From Boswellia sacra (Eukaryota; Streptophyta; Magnoliopsida; Sapindales; Burseraceae), in NCBI GenBank assembly GCA_013180625.2, contig SNVD02014019.1, positions 1 through 64,000 of the forward strand: DNA of 64,000 nucleotides. Direction: 5' to 3'. The first letter of the stretch is position 1, and every line of letters starts with the position of its first letter. The notes under the pieces were generated by a model. The model was not told where the DNA came from. It saw only the letters and a list, made by a program, of their open reading frames with translations, and ran no database searches. Positions 1-9,895 of this stretch are shown here, piece by piece. The position numbers and the translations under genes were made by a program.

Positions 1-1
1 A

Positions 2-400
2 CCTAGAACTCCACAACAAAATGTTGTTGTTGAAAGGAAAAATAGGACTATCCAAGAAATGGCTAGGACCATGTTACTTGAAAATAATTTGCCAAAATAT
101 TTTTGGGCCGAAGCCGTTAATACCGCATGCTTTATATCAATAGAGTCCATATTAGAGCTTTAATAAAGAAAACTCCTTATGAACTTTGGAAAGGAAGAAA
201 ACCTAACATTGGATTTTTTAAAGTTTTTGGATGTAAATGTTTTATTTTAAACACCAAGGATAATCTTGGAAATTTGATGCAAAAGCCGATGTTGGAATTT
301 TTGTTGGCTACTCCAACTATAGTAAAGCATATAGAGTTTTTAACAATAAAAAGACTCTTGCTATTGAAGATTCTATGCATGTTAATTTGATGAAACTAAT
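2..400 (+). pseudogene. Copia integrase, C-terminal half (frameshifted)
   Basis: Integrase inserts the cDNA copy into the host genome. Frame 2 opens with PQQNVVVERKN, the copia form of the third catalytic block containing the conserved Glu, followed by the typical MARTML and WAEAVNTAC stretches. A frameshift near base 130 moves the reading to another frame, which carries TPYELWKGRKP and FKVFGCKCF, also family hallmarks. A second shift near base 270 leads to the FVGYS and HVNFDE region that follows integrase in copia polyproteins. The usual Gly of QQNG is replaced by Val. The N-terminal zinc finger and the first two catalytic Asp residues are outside the window. The gene cannot give a continuous protein. 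Confidence 0.85.
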
Positions 401-521
401 GTTATTTCTCAAAGAATTTATATTTGATGATATTGTTGGATAGAATGCATATCAAGATCAAGGCTTGATGAAAAGAGCCAAGATGAATTACAACTTCAAC
501 AAGAAAAGCTTGAGGAAGTAA

Positions 522-791
522 ATGATTCTTCCCAAGAATTACCAAAGGAATAGAGGTATGCAAAATCTCACCCTAAAGATCTCATTATTGGTGAACATCA
601 CCGAAGGTATGAAAACTTATGCTTCTTTTAAGAACTTTTGTAATCATTTTGCTTTTGTCTCTCAATTTGAACCAAAATCTTTTAAAGAAGCCGAAAATGA
701 TGAAAGTTGGATTTTTGCTATGCAAGAAGAATTGAATCAATTTGAAAGAAATCAAGTTTGGGAATTAGTCTCTAGACCTAAATATGACTAA
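522..791 (+). pseudogene. Copia reverse transcriptase (RVT_2), N-terminal fragment
   Basis: About 45 codons before the stop at 789-791 match the start of copia reverse transcriptase: the EPKSFKEA block, ESWIFAMQEEL and the QVWELV motif that opens RVT_2. The palm domain with its catalytic Asp pair is absent, because the frame stops just after the WELV block and the sequence passes directly into the 3' noncoding region. Upstream, between about 400 and 600, the linker from integrase is present but broken by stops. This is a deletion derivative rather than a full gene; the deletion must have removed roughly the last two thirds of pol. Confidence 0.8.
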
Positions 792-1105
792 ACCCCTTAG
801 TCAAGATATATTTTGCATAATAAGAAGAGAAGTAGTTATGTTGGATGTGTCTTAATTTTTCTTTTATATGATAATCTTTAAATGGTAGCATATGTTAAGG
901 GGGAGAATATATTTAGGGGAAGTAATTAATTTGACTACATCTTTTTTTTTTATAACAAAAGGGGGAGAAATGGATGGTTTGGATGGTTTGCTTATATTCA
1001 TAACAATTGCTCTCTTTTTACTTATTGTTGATTTTATTTTCATTCTTGATTTTAGATTATATTTTAAAGCAATCAATGGTTTGTCATCATCAAAAAGGGG
1101 GAGAT
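792..1105 (+). other. Copia 3' noncoding region with repeated polypurine tracts
   Basis: This stretch has no convincing coding sequence. It carries three similar purine runs of the form AAGGGGGAGA: near 899-908, 957-968 and 1092-1104. The last one abuts the LTR and is the working polypurine tract that would prime plus-strand synthesis. Repeated polypurine tracts before the 3' LTR are a known trait of Sireviruses. Confidence 0.7.
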
Positions 1106-1321
1106 TGTTAGCCCTAAGGCTACATGATAAGTTTGATGATAACAATACACATTGATTAATTGAGATTTACTAACATGTTTATTTATGTGCAAGAGTAAGA
1201 TCATTGAAATAATTTTAAAATCAAGAAGAGGCTTATTAAAATGAAGTTTTGAAGCTAAGGAGAAGACTACATGTTAAAGGCACCAAAGTTTAAGAACAAT
1301 GTTTGATTCAAGGAATGTGAC

Positions 1322-2040
1322 ACATGAGCAATGTTCAATCAATTGGTCATATATTTCTCTAAAAATGTCCAAATAATGTGATTCTTAAGCCTTTAGAAAG
1401 CTTACTCAATTTATAACATTTCATATGTTTTAAAGAAATTCAAATTTCAAGTGTAAGGTTGTCCAAATCATCATGCAAGTTGAAAGACAAACAGAAGCAG
1501 CTGACATGAGCACCGAATACTCTTTTGGATATATCTTGAGTTACAAATATCCAAATCACTTAATTCTTATGGAATTGGAAAGCTGACTTAATGCGGCACA
1601 TTTCATATGTTTTGAATAAATTCAAATTTCAAATGGAAGACTGACATAATTAACATGCAATTTGGTGGACTGACACAAGGGAGAAAAATCAACTCACATG
1701 AGCACTGAATGGTGTTTTGGCCATATCTTGAGATAGAGATATCCAAATTCCTTTATTCTTAATGTTTTGGAAAGCTTATTCAAATATGCAGATCTTTTAT
1801 GTTTTGAATAAATTCAAATTTCAAGCGGAATGCTGACAGAATTATCATTCAATTCGGTGGACTGACACAAGGAAGAAAAATCAAGTCACATGAGCACCAA
1901 ATGGTGTTTTGGCCATATCTTGAGCTACAGATATCAAAATGACTTGATTCTTAATGCGTTGGAAAGACTATTGAAATGTACAGATCTTTTATGTTTTTTA
2001 GATTTTCAAATTTCAAATGCAACATTGATAAAAATGGCAG
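1322..2040 (+). repeat. Degenerate ~190-bp tandem repeat in LTR U3 (4 copies)
   Basis: The marker ACATGAGCA recurs at 1322, 1504, 1696 and 1888, that is with spacing 182, 192 and 192. Each unit continues with a variant of GGCCATATCTTGAG, a GGAAAG block and CAAATTTCAA. The array sits just upstream of the TATA box, where it may influence promoter strength. Confidence 0.8.
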
Positions 2041-2116
2041 ACAAAATTACGGTTTTTATGGTGGGTAGAAAATTTGTAGTTGATGTCTTCATTTGATTAA
2101 GTTCATCCCATTTGCC

Positions 2117-2123
2117 TATAAAA
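2117..2123 (+). promoter_or_regulatory. TATA box of the copia LTR
   Basis: CCTATAAAAGG is a strong plant TATA context, placed about 1.0 kb into the LTR and followed by a purine-rich leader. Transcription would begin about 30 bp downstream, near 2150. Confidence 0.7.
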
Positions 2124-2349
2124 GGAGCCCTTCTCCCATGCATTCAGCAAAAAAAGAGCAAGAAGAAGAGAAGAATCTATCAAGCAAAAAAAAAACAAAG
2201 GAAATATCAAGTCTAGAGAGCTTTTACATTCTTTATCTACTCTTTGAAGAGAGTTGTACTTTTGTTGTAAAAATTTTCTTTGTTCTTGTATTATGGTGAG
2301 AGTGAGATCTTCTTGTAAAGGATAAAAGTTATCCTTGAGAGAACTCTTT

Positions 2350-2637
2350 CCTTGGTGAGGTTGTTCATCAAGAAGAATTCTTGGTGTGGTATTATCAAGG
2401 GTTGAAGAAAGTTGCCTTGGTGAGGTTGTTCATCAAGAAGAACTCTTGGTGTGGTGTTATCAAGAGTTGAGGAAAGTTGCCTTGGTGAGGTTGTTCATCA
2501 AGAAGAACTCTTGGTGTGGTGTTATCAAAGGTTGATGGAAGTTGCCTTGGTGAGGTTGTTCATCAAGAAGAACTCTTGGTGTGGTGTTATCAAGAGTTGA
2601 AAGAAAAGTCTTGGTGAGGTTGTTCATCAAGCAAGTT
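2350..2637 (+). repeat. 65-bp tandem repeat in LTR R/U5 (5 copies)
   Basis: Units begin CTTGGTGAGGTTG at 2350, 2415, 2480, 2545 and 2609; spacing is 65, 65, 65 and 64. Units are nearly identical, much more so than the 190-bp array, so this expansion is younger or homogenised. The last unit is truncated and runs into the U5 end. Confidence 0.9.
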
Positions 2638-2948
2638 GTAAAGATTTCTACAACTTAGTGGAAAGCTTAGCTCGTGGAGCTAGGAGCCCGTGGACGTAGG
2701 CAAGGTTTGCCGAACCACGTAAATTGAGTTTGCACTCTCTCTATCCCTATGCTCTTTACATTTACTTACACTTGTGATTGTTCTTTATTGCTATTCTATT
2801 GATTGCAATCTATTTTCATCTTCTTCACCTTTATTCTCAAAGAAAGAGTTAAATAATTTTGATCTTTCAAGAAAAGTTTTCTAATTCCGTATTGATAAAT
2901 AAAAACCCAATTCACCCCCCCTCTTGGGTTGCCATACCTGGGTCAACA

Positions 2949-3515
2949 ATATCAACCCATATAGGGTATCTTCCCTTCACAGTCATGGATGCCACTATTG
3001 GTGAAGATTCCACTTTAGTAGCTATCTCTTCACCCTTAAAGTTGAAGTAGATGGCTTAGTGTAAGGTAGATGGCACGCCTCCCAAATGGTGGAACCATGC
3101 ACGTCCTAACAATGCGGCAAAAGTTACTGGAATGTCCAAAACTGTAAACTCAGCCATTACCTCAATTGGATGAGTTTTAACCAAAAGCTTGAAAGTTCCC
3201 ATATCACTCCTCTTCGAATCATCATAGGCCTTGATGACTGTTTGAGATGGCTCTAACTCCTCCTTTTCTATCCCAGCCTACTCAGGAGCCTAAGTGGTAC
3301 CAAATTGATTGTCAATCTATCATCTGCCATTACATATGAATTCTTTTTCCCTTGAATTTTGGGCGTAGTTAGTGTTAGAGAAATTGATCAAGCCCTTCTT
3401 TTCCTCTTTCTAAGGTTATTGCAATGATCATCTCCTCAATGCTAGAGATGAGGGATATTGGTATTCCGGCCAGTGCTCTAGTGATTGCTTCTCTATGCTT
3501 TTGAGATGATGAAAG
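2949..3515 (-). pseudogene. Ty3/gypsy (Tat-like) protease-region remnant
   Basis: Read on the minus strand, this matches in order the protease and adjoining spacer of the Tat elements found later in the window (compare 55060-55680): the block ending SSQKHREA, the protease neighbourhood and the segment before reverse transcriptase. It is more diverged than copies A and D and carries many stops and gaps, so it is an older, different copy. The left side is cut by the copia LTR end at 2948. The right side fuses near 3515 with copia sequence. No active-site Asp motif can be read with confidence. Confidence 0.6.
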
Positions 3516-3689
3516 ACCTTCAAGCTTCTCTAATATCAACTTCTATCCTAAGACATCTAAGGTGATACAAAGAAATTCAATATTATTTTCATCAAATGTC
3601 TCAGTATGATGACTATTATGCCTTATATCTTTTAAAAAAAGCATATTTTTTCTGGATTTGCTTGTTACAAGGCATTATCGATGCATAAC
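3515..3689 (-). pseudogene. Copia element E: pre-integrase (GAG_pre-integrs) fragment
   Basis: The minus strand reads, with stops, a segment resembling the copia region between protease and integrase: FDENNIEFLCIT followed by LILEKLEGLSS. It continues the copia protease fragment that ends at 42339, with the Tat element D inserted between them and the duplicated target ATAAC at both edges. At about 3515 the copia reading gives way to gypsy sequence at a short stretch of similarity, so the rest of element E (integrase to 3' LTR) has been lost by illegitimate recombination. Confidence 0.6.
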
Positions 3690-4217
3690 TATGAATGGGG
3701 CTTTCATCTCGCCAAAGCACTTTTGACCTTGACACTATGTCAAAGCCTCTTTTGAGGCTTAAAGGAACACAAAAAAAGTCATGGGTACATTCAGAGAATG
3801 AAGTGGCCACCAATTTTCTATTGAGAAAATGAATGATGGCAATCTAATCCCTCACTTTAGGACCGAAACTATCCTCATCTCTTCAAAGATGTGTTCAGGA
3901 AGTTAAGTACAAGCCTTCGGCCTGTCCGGACATAAATCTGGCCTCTACTAGGAAATACCAAATAAAAATAGCTAAATTTTGTTATGCAATCCACTTAAAT
4001 TGTTCATTTTATGCACACATTTCGAATTTCATCTTCTTAAAACATGTAAGGTGATTTTTGATCAATACAGTTGTATATTCATACAAAGAAAAAGGTAAAA
4101 AGAATAGAGTTACATTTTCTTTCAAACATGGGGGAATGGGAGGTGGATTACATTAATTGTTATTCAACAATAAGAGTAAATGTACTTGTAAAGACTTCAT
4201 ATATCACGTTCATATCA

Positions 4218-4352
4218 TATTGGTGAGCGCTCACGTAATGCCTCAAGTACAACTCAAGTAAGGCGTTGATACGCTCAGTTTGCCCGTCGATTTGGGGGTG
4301 GAAGCTTGTTGAGAAGCTCAAGTCAGTTCCCAATAGCTTGAAGATCATAGTA
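4218..4352 (-). pseudogene. Gypsy integrase fragment embedded in LTR
   Basis: Minus-strand reading gives about 45 codons of a chromovirus-type integrase core: [13 protein letters not shown], then [12 protein letters not shown], then [11 protein letters not shown]. The Glu of DGQTE is the third catalytic residue of the DDE triad. The matching LTR of element D at 40860-40915 lacks this segment and reads straight through, so it is a filler-like insertion of about 135 bp. No LTR, polypurine tract or clear target duplication surrounds it. It comes from a different lineage than the host LTR, since the Tat integrase in this window differs here. Confidence 0.8.
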
Positions 4353-5350
4353 TTCATTGCATACCCATGCATATCATAAATTCAATATAAACATTCAATT
4401 CGAGACTCGATAGATAATGAATTTCTCACCACCATATATGACTCTATTCAGTGTCTATCAAGCCTTTTTCATGGCATCATTCATATATTCATACATTTTA
4501 AACAATGGTTCCTCAACATCAATGTGAGTCCACTGTCACTTCATGGCATTTTACATTCATTAAATTCTAATAATTAATTAAAAGAAATCAATTAAAATCA
4601 TACACAAAGCCATAAACTAAAATCATGGCACTTTTACCTAATTTGATAATTCTATCATGGTAATGCTACCTATTGCTATTCTAGCATAATTCAATTGATA
4701 ATGGTAATTCTAAATATGGCAGGTAATTCTTGCCTAGACATGGCATTTCTAGCCTAATCATGGTTATCATCACAATCATGGCATACTTTAGCCTAATTCA
4801 ATCAAACAACAAATTATGGCTATTCTAGCTTAACTCAAGCAATCAAAGCAAATCATGGCAGTTCTTGCCTATTTTATGTTATTTCCTAGCATACTTCATA
4901 GCAATTATAAGTCTTTCTAGGCATGATTCCAATACATGTGCTCTTAAGCATATTTCTAAGTATTCATAAAGAAAATAAACTCTTAAACATGATTCTAATA
5001 AAGGAAGGATAGATGGCTTAGCTTAACAAGCATTTCCATCTTGCAAAACAAAGAAAGGGTTAAATAATTCATAAAACCCTCATCATGGTCTTAATGATCA
5101 AAATAAATCCAAAAATGCTAATTCTAAGCATAAACAAACCTAAACATACTTATTCTAAAGAAATAAAAATAAAGAAGGAAAGAGGAAGGGAAAGAGAGAA
5201 CTGCTATCAAGATGTACCCTTTCCAAGTTCAGAGCAATAAAATGCCCAAAAAAAATACTAGACTGGAAAAAACTCCTCGAATTCTCAAGTTTGTCTTCAA
5301 GAGGGAGAATAGAAGATTTCTGAATGGGGGTGAAAGTGAGGAGAGGTGTT

Positions 5351-5360
5351 GTTTATATAG
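5351..5360 (-). promoter_or_regulatory. TATA box of the element D LTR
   Basis: On the minus strand this reads CTATATAAAC. Transcripts would start to its left and run into R/U5 and then, in a 5' copy, into gag. Equivalent boxes occur at 8675-8682 and 17678-17685 in element C. Confidence 0.55.
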
Positions 5361-5449
5361 TTGAGGGTTGAAGTTGGAAAAAAAAAAGGAAGCGAATAAA
5401 AAAGGTAGGCAGGTAGTGAAATTTGCCAAAAATGAAAGAGGAATAGCCA

Positions 5450-5525
5450 GCCAGCTATGGGAGAACCGCTAGCCGATGGTAGGATAGCCGACTGACTGTT
5501 TCAGCACAGCCGACCGATGGTGGCC
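5450..5525 (-). promoter_or_regulatory. Palindromic GCCGACCGATGG-like repeat cluster, LTR promoter
   Basis: A run of related short words (CAGCCAGC, GCTAGCCGATGG, AGCCGACTGACTG, AGCCGACCGATGG) lies about 90-170 bp upstream of the LTR TATA box. Equivalent clusters occur at 8766-8905, 17764-17895, 44722-44850 and 60275-60385 in the other LTRs, and upstream of the two antisense genes. Confidence 0.55.
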
Positions 5526-5857
5526 TACCAACCCCTTAGCTTTGTGTTTTTTTTTTTGTGCAGTCCCTTTTGACCTTTGACTATTCAATCATACATAACT
5601 CTTTGAGCTTAACTCCAATTGCAATAGTTGAATTCATATGAAACCTAGACATCCGTAGCTTTGCAATAACATAAGACTCATCATTAGATTCTTTCTAGAT
5701 TAATTTCTATGATTTTTCAAAATCATGTGTTATTTTTAAAGCGTTTGGTCGGTTTCTTCTTGACTCTTGTTTTTGCTTAGAAGGTCATTTTGGTCATTTA
5801 TTTTGCTCGACATTTATCTTTGTTAAATCATTGAGCCTAAAAAATCAAGTGTCTACA

Positions 5858-5877
5858 GCTTCCCCCCTACTTTTGAG
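5858..5877 (-). other. Polypurine tract of element D
   Basis: Immediately inside the 3' LTR; on the minus strand it reads CTCAAAAGTAGGGGGGAAGC, a purine run that would prime plus-strand DNA synthesis. Elements C (9239-9258) and A (45146-45165) have close variants. Confidence 0.75.
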
Positions 5878-5989
5878 TTTGTGGACATAAAAAAATAACA
5901 AAGTACTCTTACTTTCTCTTCTCTCTTCTCTCTTCTCATCTTGGCTTTTTTGCCTTCATCTACATTATGTCAAACTTCTCATTATCTGC

Positions 5990-6470
5990 TTCCCCCTTCA
6001 ATTCTTGCAAAAAAGGTGTGACCACTCAAGGGCTAGTGTGCATCCTTCTAAGGCATGAAATGCACTCTTCTAGTATGAACAAATGCATGCTTCTAATGCA
6101 TGGAATGCATCTTTATGATGCGTAATATGCACTTTTCTAGTGTAGACATGTGCATCCTTATGATGCTAAGATGAGACACTCCTAAGTGCACCTACTACTT
6201 AGGATCTGAAAACACTCTTCCGTGCGCCTATTCTAGGGGGTTTAAATACTCTTGAGTACACCTATTTCCTGGGATTTTTAAACACTCTTCAATGCGCCTC
6301 TTCTTAGGGCTTCTGCCTCTTTTAAGGGCTTAAAATACTCTTAAGTACATCTACTTCTTATTGTTTTTAAACACTCATTAATGTGCTTCTTTTAAGGCTT
6401 GTGCCGATTCTAAGGGCTTAAAACACTCTTAAGTTCACCTACTTCCTAGGGTTTCTTCTAATGCATGCCC
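5990..6470. repeat. Tandem-repeat 3' region of element D
   Basis: Two degenerate repeat families follow one another: a GCATCCTTATGATGCAA-like unit of about 20 bp (6040-6170), then units built on AACACTCTTAAGTGCACCTA and CTTAGGGTTT (6170-6460). No coding sequence is seen between 5878 and 7230. Confidence 0.65.
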
Positions 6471-7000
6471 ATCAGAAAAATGTCTATTATACACTGCCCG
6501 ATGGTCTCTTTTCACTCTTTGTGCCTTCGGCTGAGTTTTCTTCATTCCTCTTTGATCTCTTCAGACTTTGCATTCGTTGGTTTTCATGCCTTTCTTGTAA
6601 AAGTTCTTGCTTATATTCTTGATTTCTTCTAGCCTACTAAGGAAAATTCTTGATTCATTATGCTTTAGACTTTTCATTTCATTAAAAAATAATTTTTTAT
6701 TTTTTATGCTTTAGACTTTGCATTCTTAAACTCATTGGAGATTTCTCAAACGCTCTTGCAAATTCATGCAAAATATCAAACATCTTTTGATAATTTCAAA
6801 TCAACTCCAAGTTTATCTCATTTGACGTGTTCTTCAGGAAACTACTCTCTAGTCTATGAAGGAATTCTTCCATGTGGAGCAGTCAAAGACTCCATCAACT
6901 GATGTTACTATTTCTTTGTGAGTTGCTAAACTATTGCCACGACCGGATGCTTGTAATTGGTTGTGTTAAAAAATTCTTTTACTTTTAAGGTTGATGTAGA

Positions 7001-7190
7001 GTTTTTCTTCTCTTGGCTTTTTCTTTTTGCTCTTTTCTTTTCTGTTCTTTCTCTCTCTTATTCCTTTTTTCTCTCTCTTTTTTTCCTCTTTCCCTTTCTT
7101 TTTCTCTCTCTTCTTTTCTCTTTCTCTCTTTTTTCTCTCTTCCTTCTTTCTTTCTTTCTTTCTTTCTTTTCTTTTCTTTCCTTGGCCTTT
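7001..7190. repeat. Polypyrimidine (CT-rich) tract
   Basis: About 190 bp that is almost only C and T on the plus strand, ending in a TTTC/CTTT microsatellite. The same tract is found at the same place in elements C (10466-10664) and A (46371-46513), just upstream of the antisense PMD gene promoter. Open frames here are low-complexity by-products. Confidence 0.8.
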
Positions 7191-7230
7191 TACCATTGCA
7201 CCCCTCATTGAAGGGATAGTGGACTAAATG

Positions 7231-7291
7231 TGGGAGAACCATCAGCCAGCGATTAGCTGACAGCCGTATGGTAGTGGAGGGTCTATAAAAA
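7231..7291 (+). promoter_or_regulatory. Putative promoter of antisense PMD gene, element D
   Basis: A palindromic repeat cluster (CATCAGCCAGCG, TAGCTGACAGCCG) is followed by TATAAAAA at 7284-7291 in plus orientation. A leader related to element A 46690-46790 follows. The gene it served starts at 18252, because element C later inserted into the leader at 7373/7374. Confidence 0.5.
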
Positions 7292-7373
7292 GACTTTTCG
7301 TCTTCTCAAACTTCATTCACGCTCCATTTCTTTGTTTTTCGTCTGATTTGCCTCTAGTTTTCTCCTACATTAT

Positions 7374-9238
7374 TGTGAATAGGGCTTTCATCTTGCTAGA
7401 GCGTTTGAGATCATGACACTGTGTCAAAGCCTCTTTCAAGACTTAAGGGAACACAAACAAGCCATGGGCACGTATGGAGAAAAGAGTTGCCACACAATTA
7501 TTCAATTGGGAATGAATGGGGGTAATGCGATCCCTTGCTTCAGGATCTAAACTATCCTCATCCCTTCAAAGATGGGTTCAGAATGTTAAGTACAAGTCAT
7601 TCAACCTGCCCGAACAAATCCGACCTCTATTTGGGAAATACCAAATAAAATTTACTCATGTTGTTACTTAGTCCGCTTAAGTGGTTAGTTTTATGCACAC
7701 GTCCCATTTTTATCTTCTTTAGAAATGCGAGGTGATTATTTAATCGAAAAAGTTGTATATTCATACAAAGAAAGTTGGAGGAGAATAGATTACATTTCCA
7801 TCATACATGGGGAAAGGGGAGAGGATTACAACATTTGTTCTTCAACAATAAAATAATGAAATATTCCATACATTCATATGTTTGAATATTCATTCTAAGT
7901 AATGTCCCTCACCATCAATTTGAGTCCACCATCACTTCATGGCATCACACAATTACACTTCTTAATATACAAACATTCATACATAAATAGACAAATTAGA
8001 AATCAAATAAAGCCATAATCTAATATCATGGCAATTCTACCTATTACTTATTCTGGCATAATTTACATCAATTATCATGACATTTCTATCATAATATGTC
8101 ATTCGTGGCATATTATAGCCTAATCAAGCAATCATTGTCAAATAAGCAATTCAAGGGCAAAAAGGTAATTCTAACCTATTCTATGCTAATTCCTAGTATT
8201 CATCAAAGCGAATAAATTATCCTAGCATGATTCTAATCATGTGCTCTTAAGCATGATTCTAAACATGCACTCCTAGGCATGTTTCTAAGCATTCATGAAG
8301 AAAGTAAACTCATAAGCATGATTCTAATGAAGGAGGGATTGCGGACTTACCTCAACATGCTTATCTATCTTACAAAATAAATAGGGTTAGACAATTCATA
8401 ATAACCCTAGCATGCTCTTAAGCATAAAATTAAATCCTAAACATGCTTCTTCAAAGCAAGAAAAATAAAAGAGAAAATGGGAAGGATGAGAGAATTTTGC
8501 TCTTAAGACGTACCCTTTCCGGGTTTAGAGTAATAAAACGCTAAAAATCTTTATACTGTAAAAGACTTCTCGAATTCTCGAGCGTTTCTTCAAGAAGGAG
8601 AAAAGGAGAAAAGATGATTATATTCGATATACAATGTATCTTGCAAAATGCGGGGGGGTTGGGGGTTGGGGGGGTTTATATAGGGAGGGGTGATCAAGAA
8701 AAAGGAAGAAACAAAATAGAAAAGGAAGGTCTATAATGAAAATTTTCGAAAATAAGCCATAAAGGGTTGGGCAAACATCTCTAAATGGTTAGGCAGCTAT
8801 CTGATAGCTAGCTGGCCATCAACCAATAGCTGAGTAGCTGTCAGATGGTGGAGTAACTATCCTGGATAACCAGGCGGCTGTTTGATGGCCGACCGATCAA
8901 TATCTCTTTGGCCCCTTCCTTTTTTGCTATCCTTTGGTGCAGTCCCTTTAGACCATTGCTCCTTCGATCGCATATAACTTCTTGGATTCAACTCCGATTC
9001 ACAATCCATAAATTTCTATGAAAACTAGACATTCGTGACCTCGCAACGGCATATGACTCATCACCAGATTCCTCCTAGATTAGTTTTTCTGATTTTTCAA
9101 AGTCATATGTCGATTTTTAAGGCTCTTCACCAACTCCTTCTCAACCTTCTCTTCTTGACTCTCAAGGGTATTTTGGTCATTGTCTTCTTGACATTCATCT
9201 TAATTCCATCATCGAGCCTCAAAAATTTAGTGTCTACA
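7374..9238 (-). repeat. 3' LTR of element C
   Basis: 1865 bp, TGTAGACAC start at 9238 on the minus strand and TTCACA end at 7374. A TATA box (TATATAAA, 8675-8682, minus) follows a G-rich stretch, and the palindromic repeat cluster lies upstream at 8766-8905. Confidence 0.9.
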
Positions 9239-9258
9239 GCTTACCCCTTACTTTGGAA
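9239..9258 (-). other. Polypurine tract of element C
   Basis: On the minus strand an AAAGTAAGGGGTAAGC run abuts the LTR start. It matches the placement in D and A. Confidence 0.7.
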
Positions 9259-9397
9259 TGGTTGTGAGGCACAAAAGTTGGCAAAGTATTCTTACTTCAT
9301 CTTTCTTTCTTCCTCTTCGACATCTTTGCCTTCATCCTCCTTCTATTACACTTTCACATCGTCTTCTTTTTTCTCTCCTTTTGCTCTTAAAAAAGGT

Positions 9398-9895
9398 GTG
9401 TCAATTCAAGGACTAATGTGCCCATCTAAGGCTTGGGGTGCCTATCTAAGGGTGAACGTACCCATCTAAGGGCGGATGTGCCCATCTAATGGCAAACGTA
9501 CCCATCTAGGGCAGATGTGCCCACTCAAGGGTGAATGTGCCTATGTAAGGGCGAATGTACCCATTCAAAGGCCAGAAAGCATCCTTATTGTGCTATGATA
9601 AAACACTCTTTAGTGCACTAACTTTATAGGGTTTAAAATACTCTTAAGTGTACCACTTCTTAGGGCTTTGTAACACTCTTCAGTGCGCCTATTATAAGGG
9701 CTTAGAACACTCTTGAGCGCACCTACTTCCTATGGTTTTCAACACTCTGTAGTTCTAAGGGCTTAAACACTCTTAAGTGCACTTACTTCTTAGGGTTTTT
9801 GACACTTTTCAGTGCGCCTTTTCTTAGGGCTTGTGCCTATTCTAAGGGCTCTATAAGACTCTTAAGTGCACCTACTTCTTAGGGTTTCCTTCAAT
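9398..9895. repeat. Minisatellites in 3' region of element C
   Basis: First a 20-bp array of about nine units, GTGCCCATCTAAGGGCGAAC with variants (9398-9577), then the AACACTCTTAAGTGCACCTA / CTTAGGGTTT family (9600-9895). The 20-bp array is expanded here but is only two to three units long in element A (45299) and hardly present in D, so the region is hypervariable between copies. Confidence 0.8.

Larger units (their letters stand above)
1..2948 (+). mobile_element. Sirevirus-type Ty1/copia retrotransposon, 3' portion
   Basis: This is the 3' end of a plus-strand copia element; its 5' part lies left of the window. In order it shows the integrase C-terminal half, the first part of an RVT_2-type reverse transcriptase, a short region with three polypurine-like motifs, and a complete 3' LTR. 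Most of reverse transcriptase and all of RNase H are missing, so the copy is internally deleted as well as frameshifted. Lineage assignment rests on the long (1.84 kb) LTR, the TGTTAG...AACA termini and the repeated polypurine motifs, which are known from Sireviruses. The left target duplication cannot be checked. Its right flank is a gypsy protease remnant, so it inserted into, or was joined to, older retrotransposon DNA. Confidence 0.85.
1106..2948 (+). repeat. 3' LTR of the Sirevirus-type copia element
   Basis: The LTR begins TGTTAGCCC directly after the polypurine tract and ends GGGTCAACA, giving the TG...CA termini expected of LTRs. Length is about 1843 bp, long for copia but usual for Sireviruses. 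Its left third holds a degenerate 190-bp tandem repeat, followed by a TATA box at 2117 and then a 65-bp tandem repeat in the transcribed part. The C-rich segment near 2915-2935 before the end is also typical of this group. Confidence 0.85.
3690..5857 (-). repeat. 3' LTR of element D
   Basis: On the minus strand it begins TGTAGACAC (right edge, 5857) and ends at 3690 next to the ATAAC duplication. The terminal CA has become TA. It is about 2.17 kb and carries a foreign integrase fragment at 4218-4352. Most of it aligns in order to the other Tat LTRs at 7374, 16357, 40653, 43229 and 58810. Confidence 0.9.

Noticed and set aside
2350..2637. Regular repeats suggestive of a CRISPR array
   Set aside because: Units are contiguous 65-bp repeats without unique spacers, inside a plant LTR.
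6957..7242. Several overlapping long open frames on both strands, Leu/Ser/Phe-rich or Lys/Glu/Arg-rich
   Set aside because: They are by-products of a CT-rich tract found at the same place in three elements; composition is pure low complexity.
9035..9469. 144-codon plus-strand open frame
   Set aside because: Crosses the LTR end, polypurine tract and a minisatellite; no family match and not kept in other copies.
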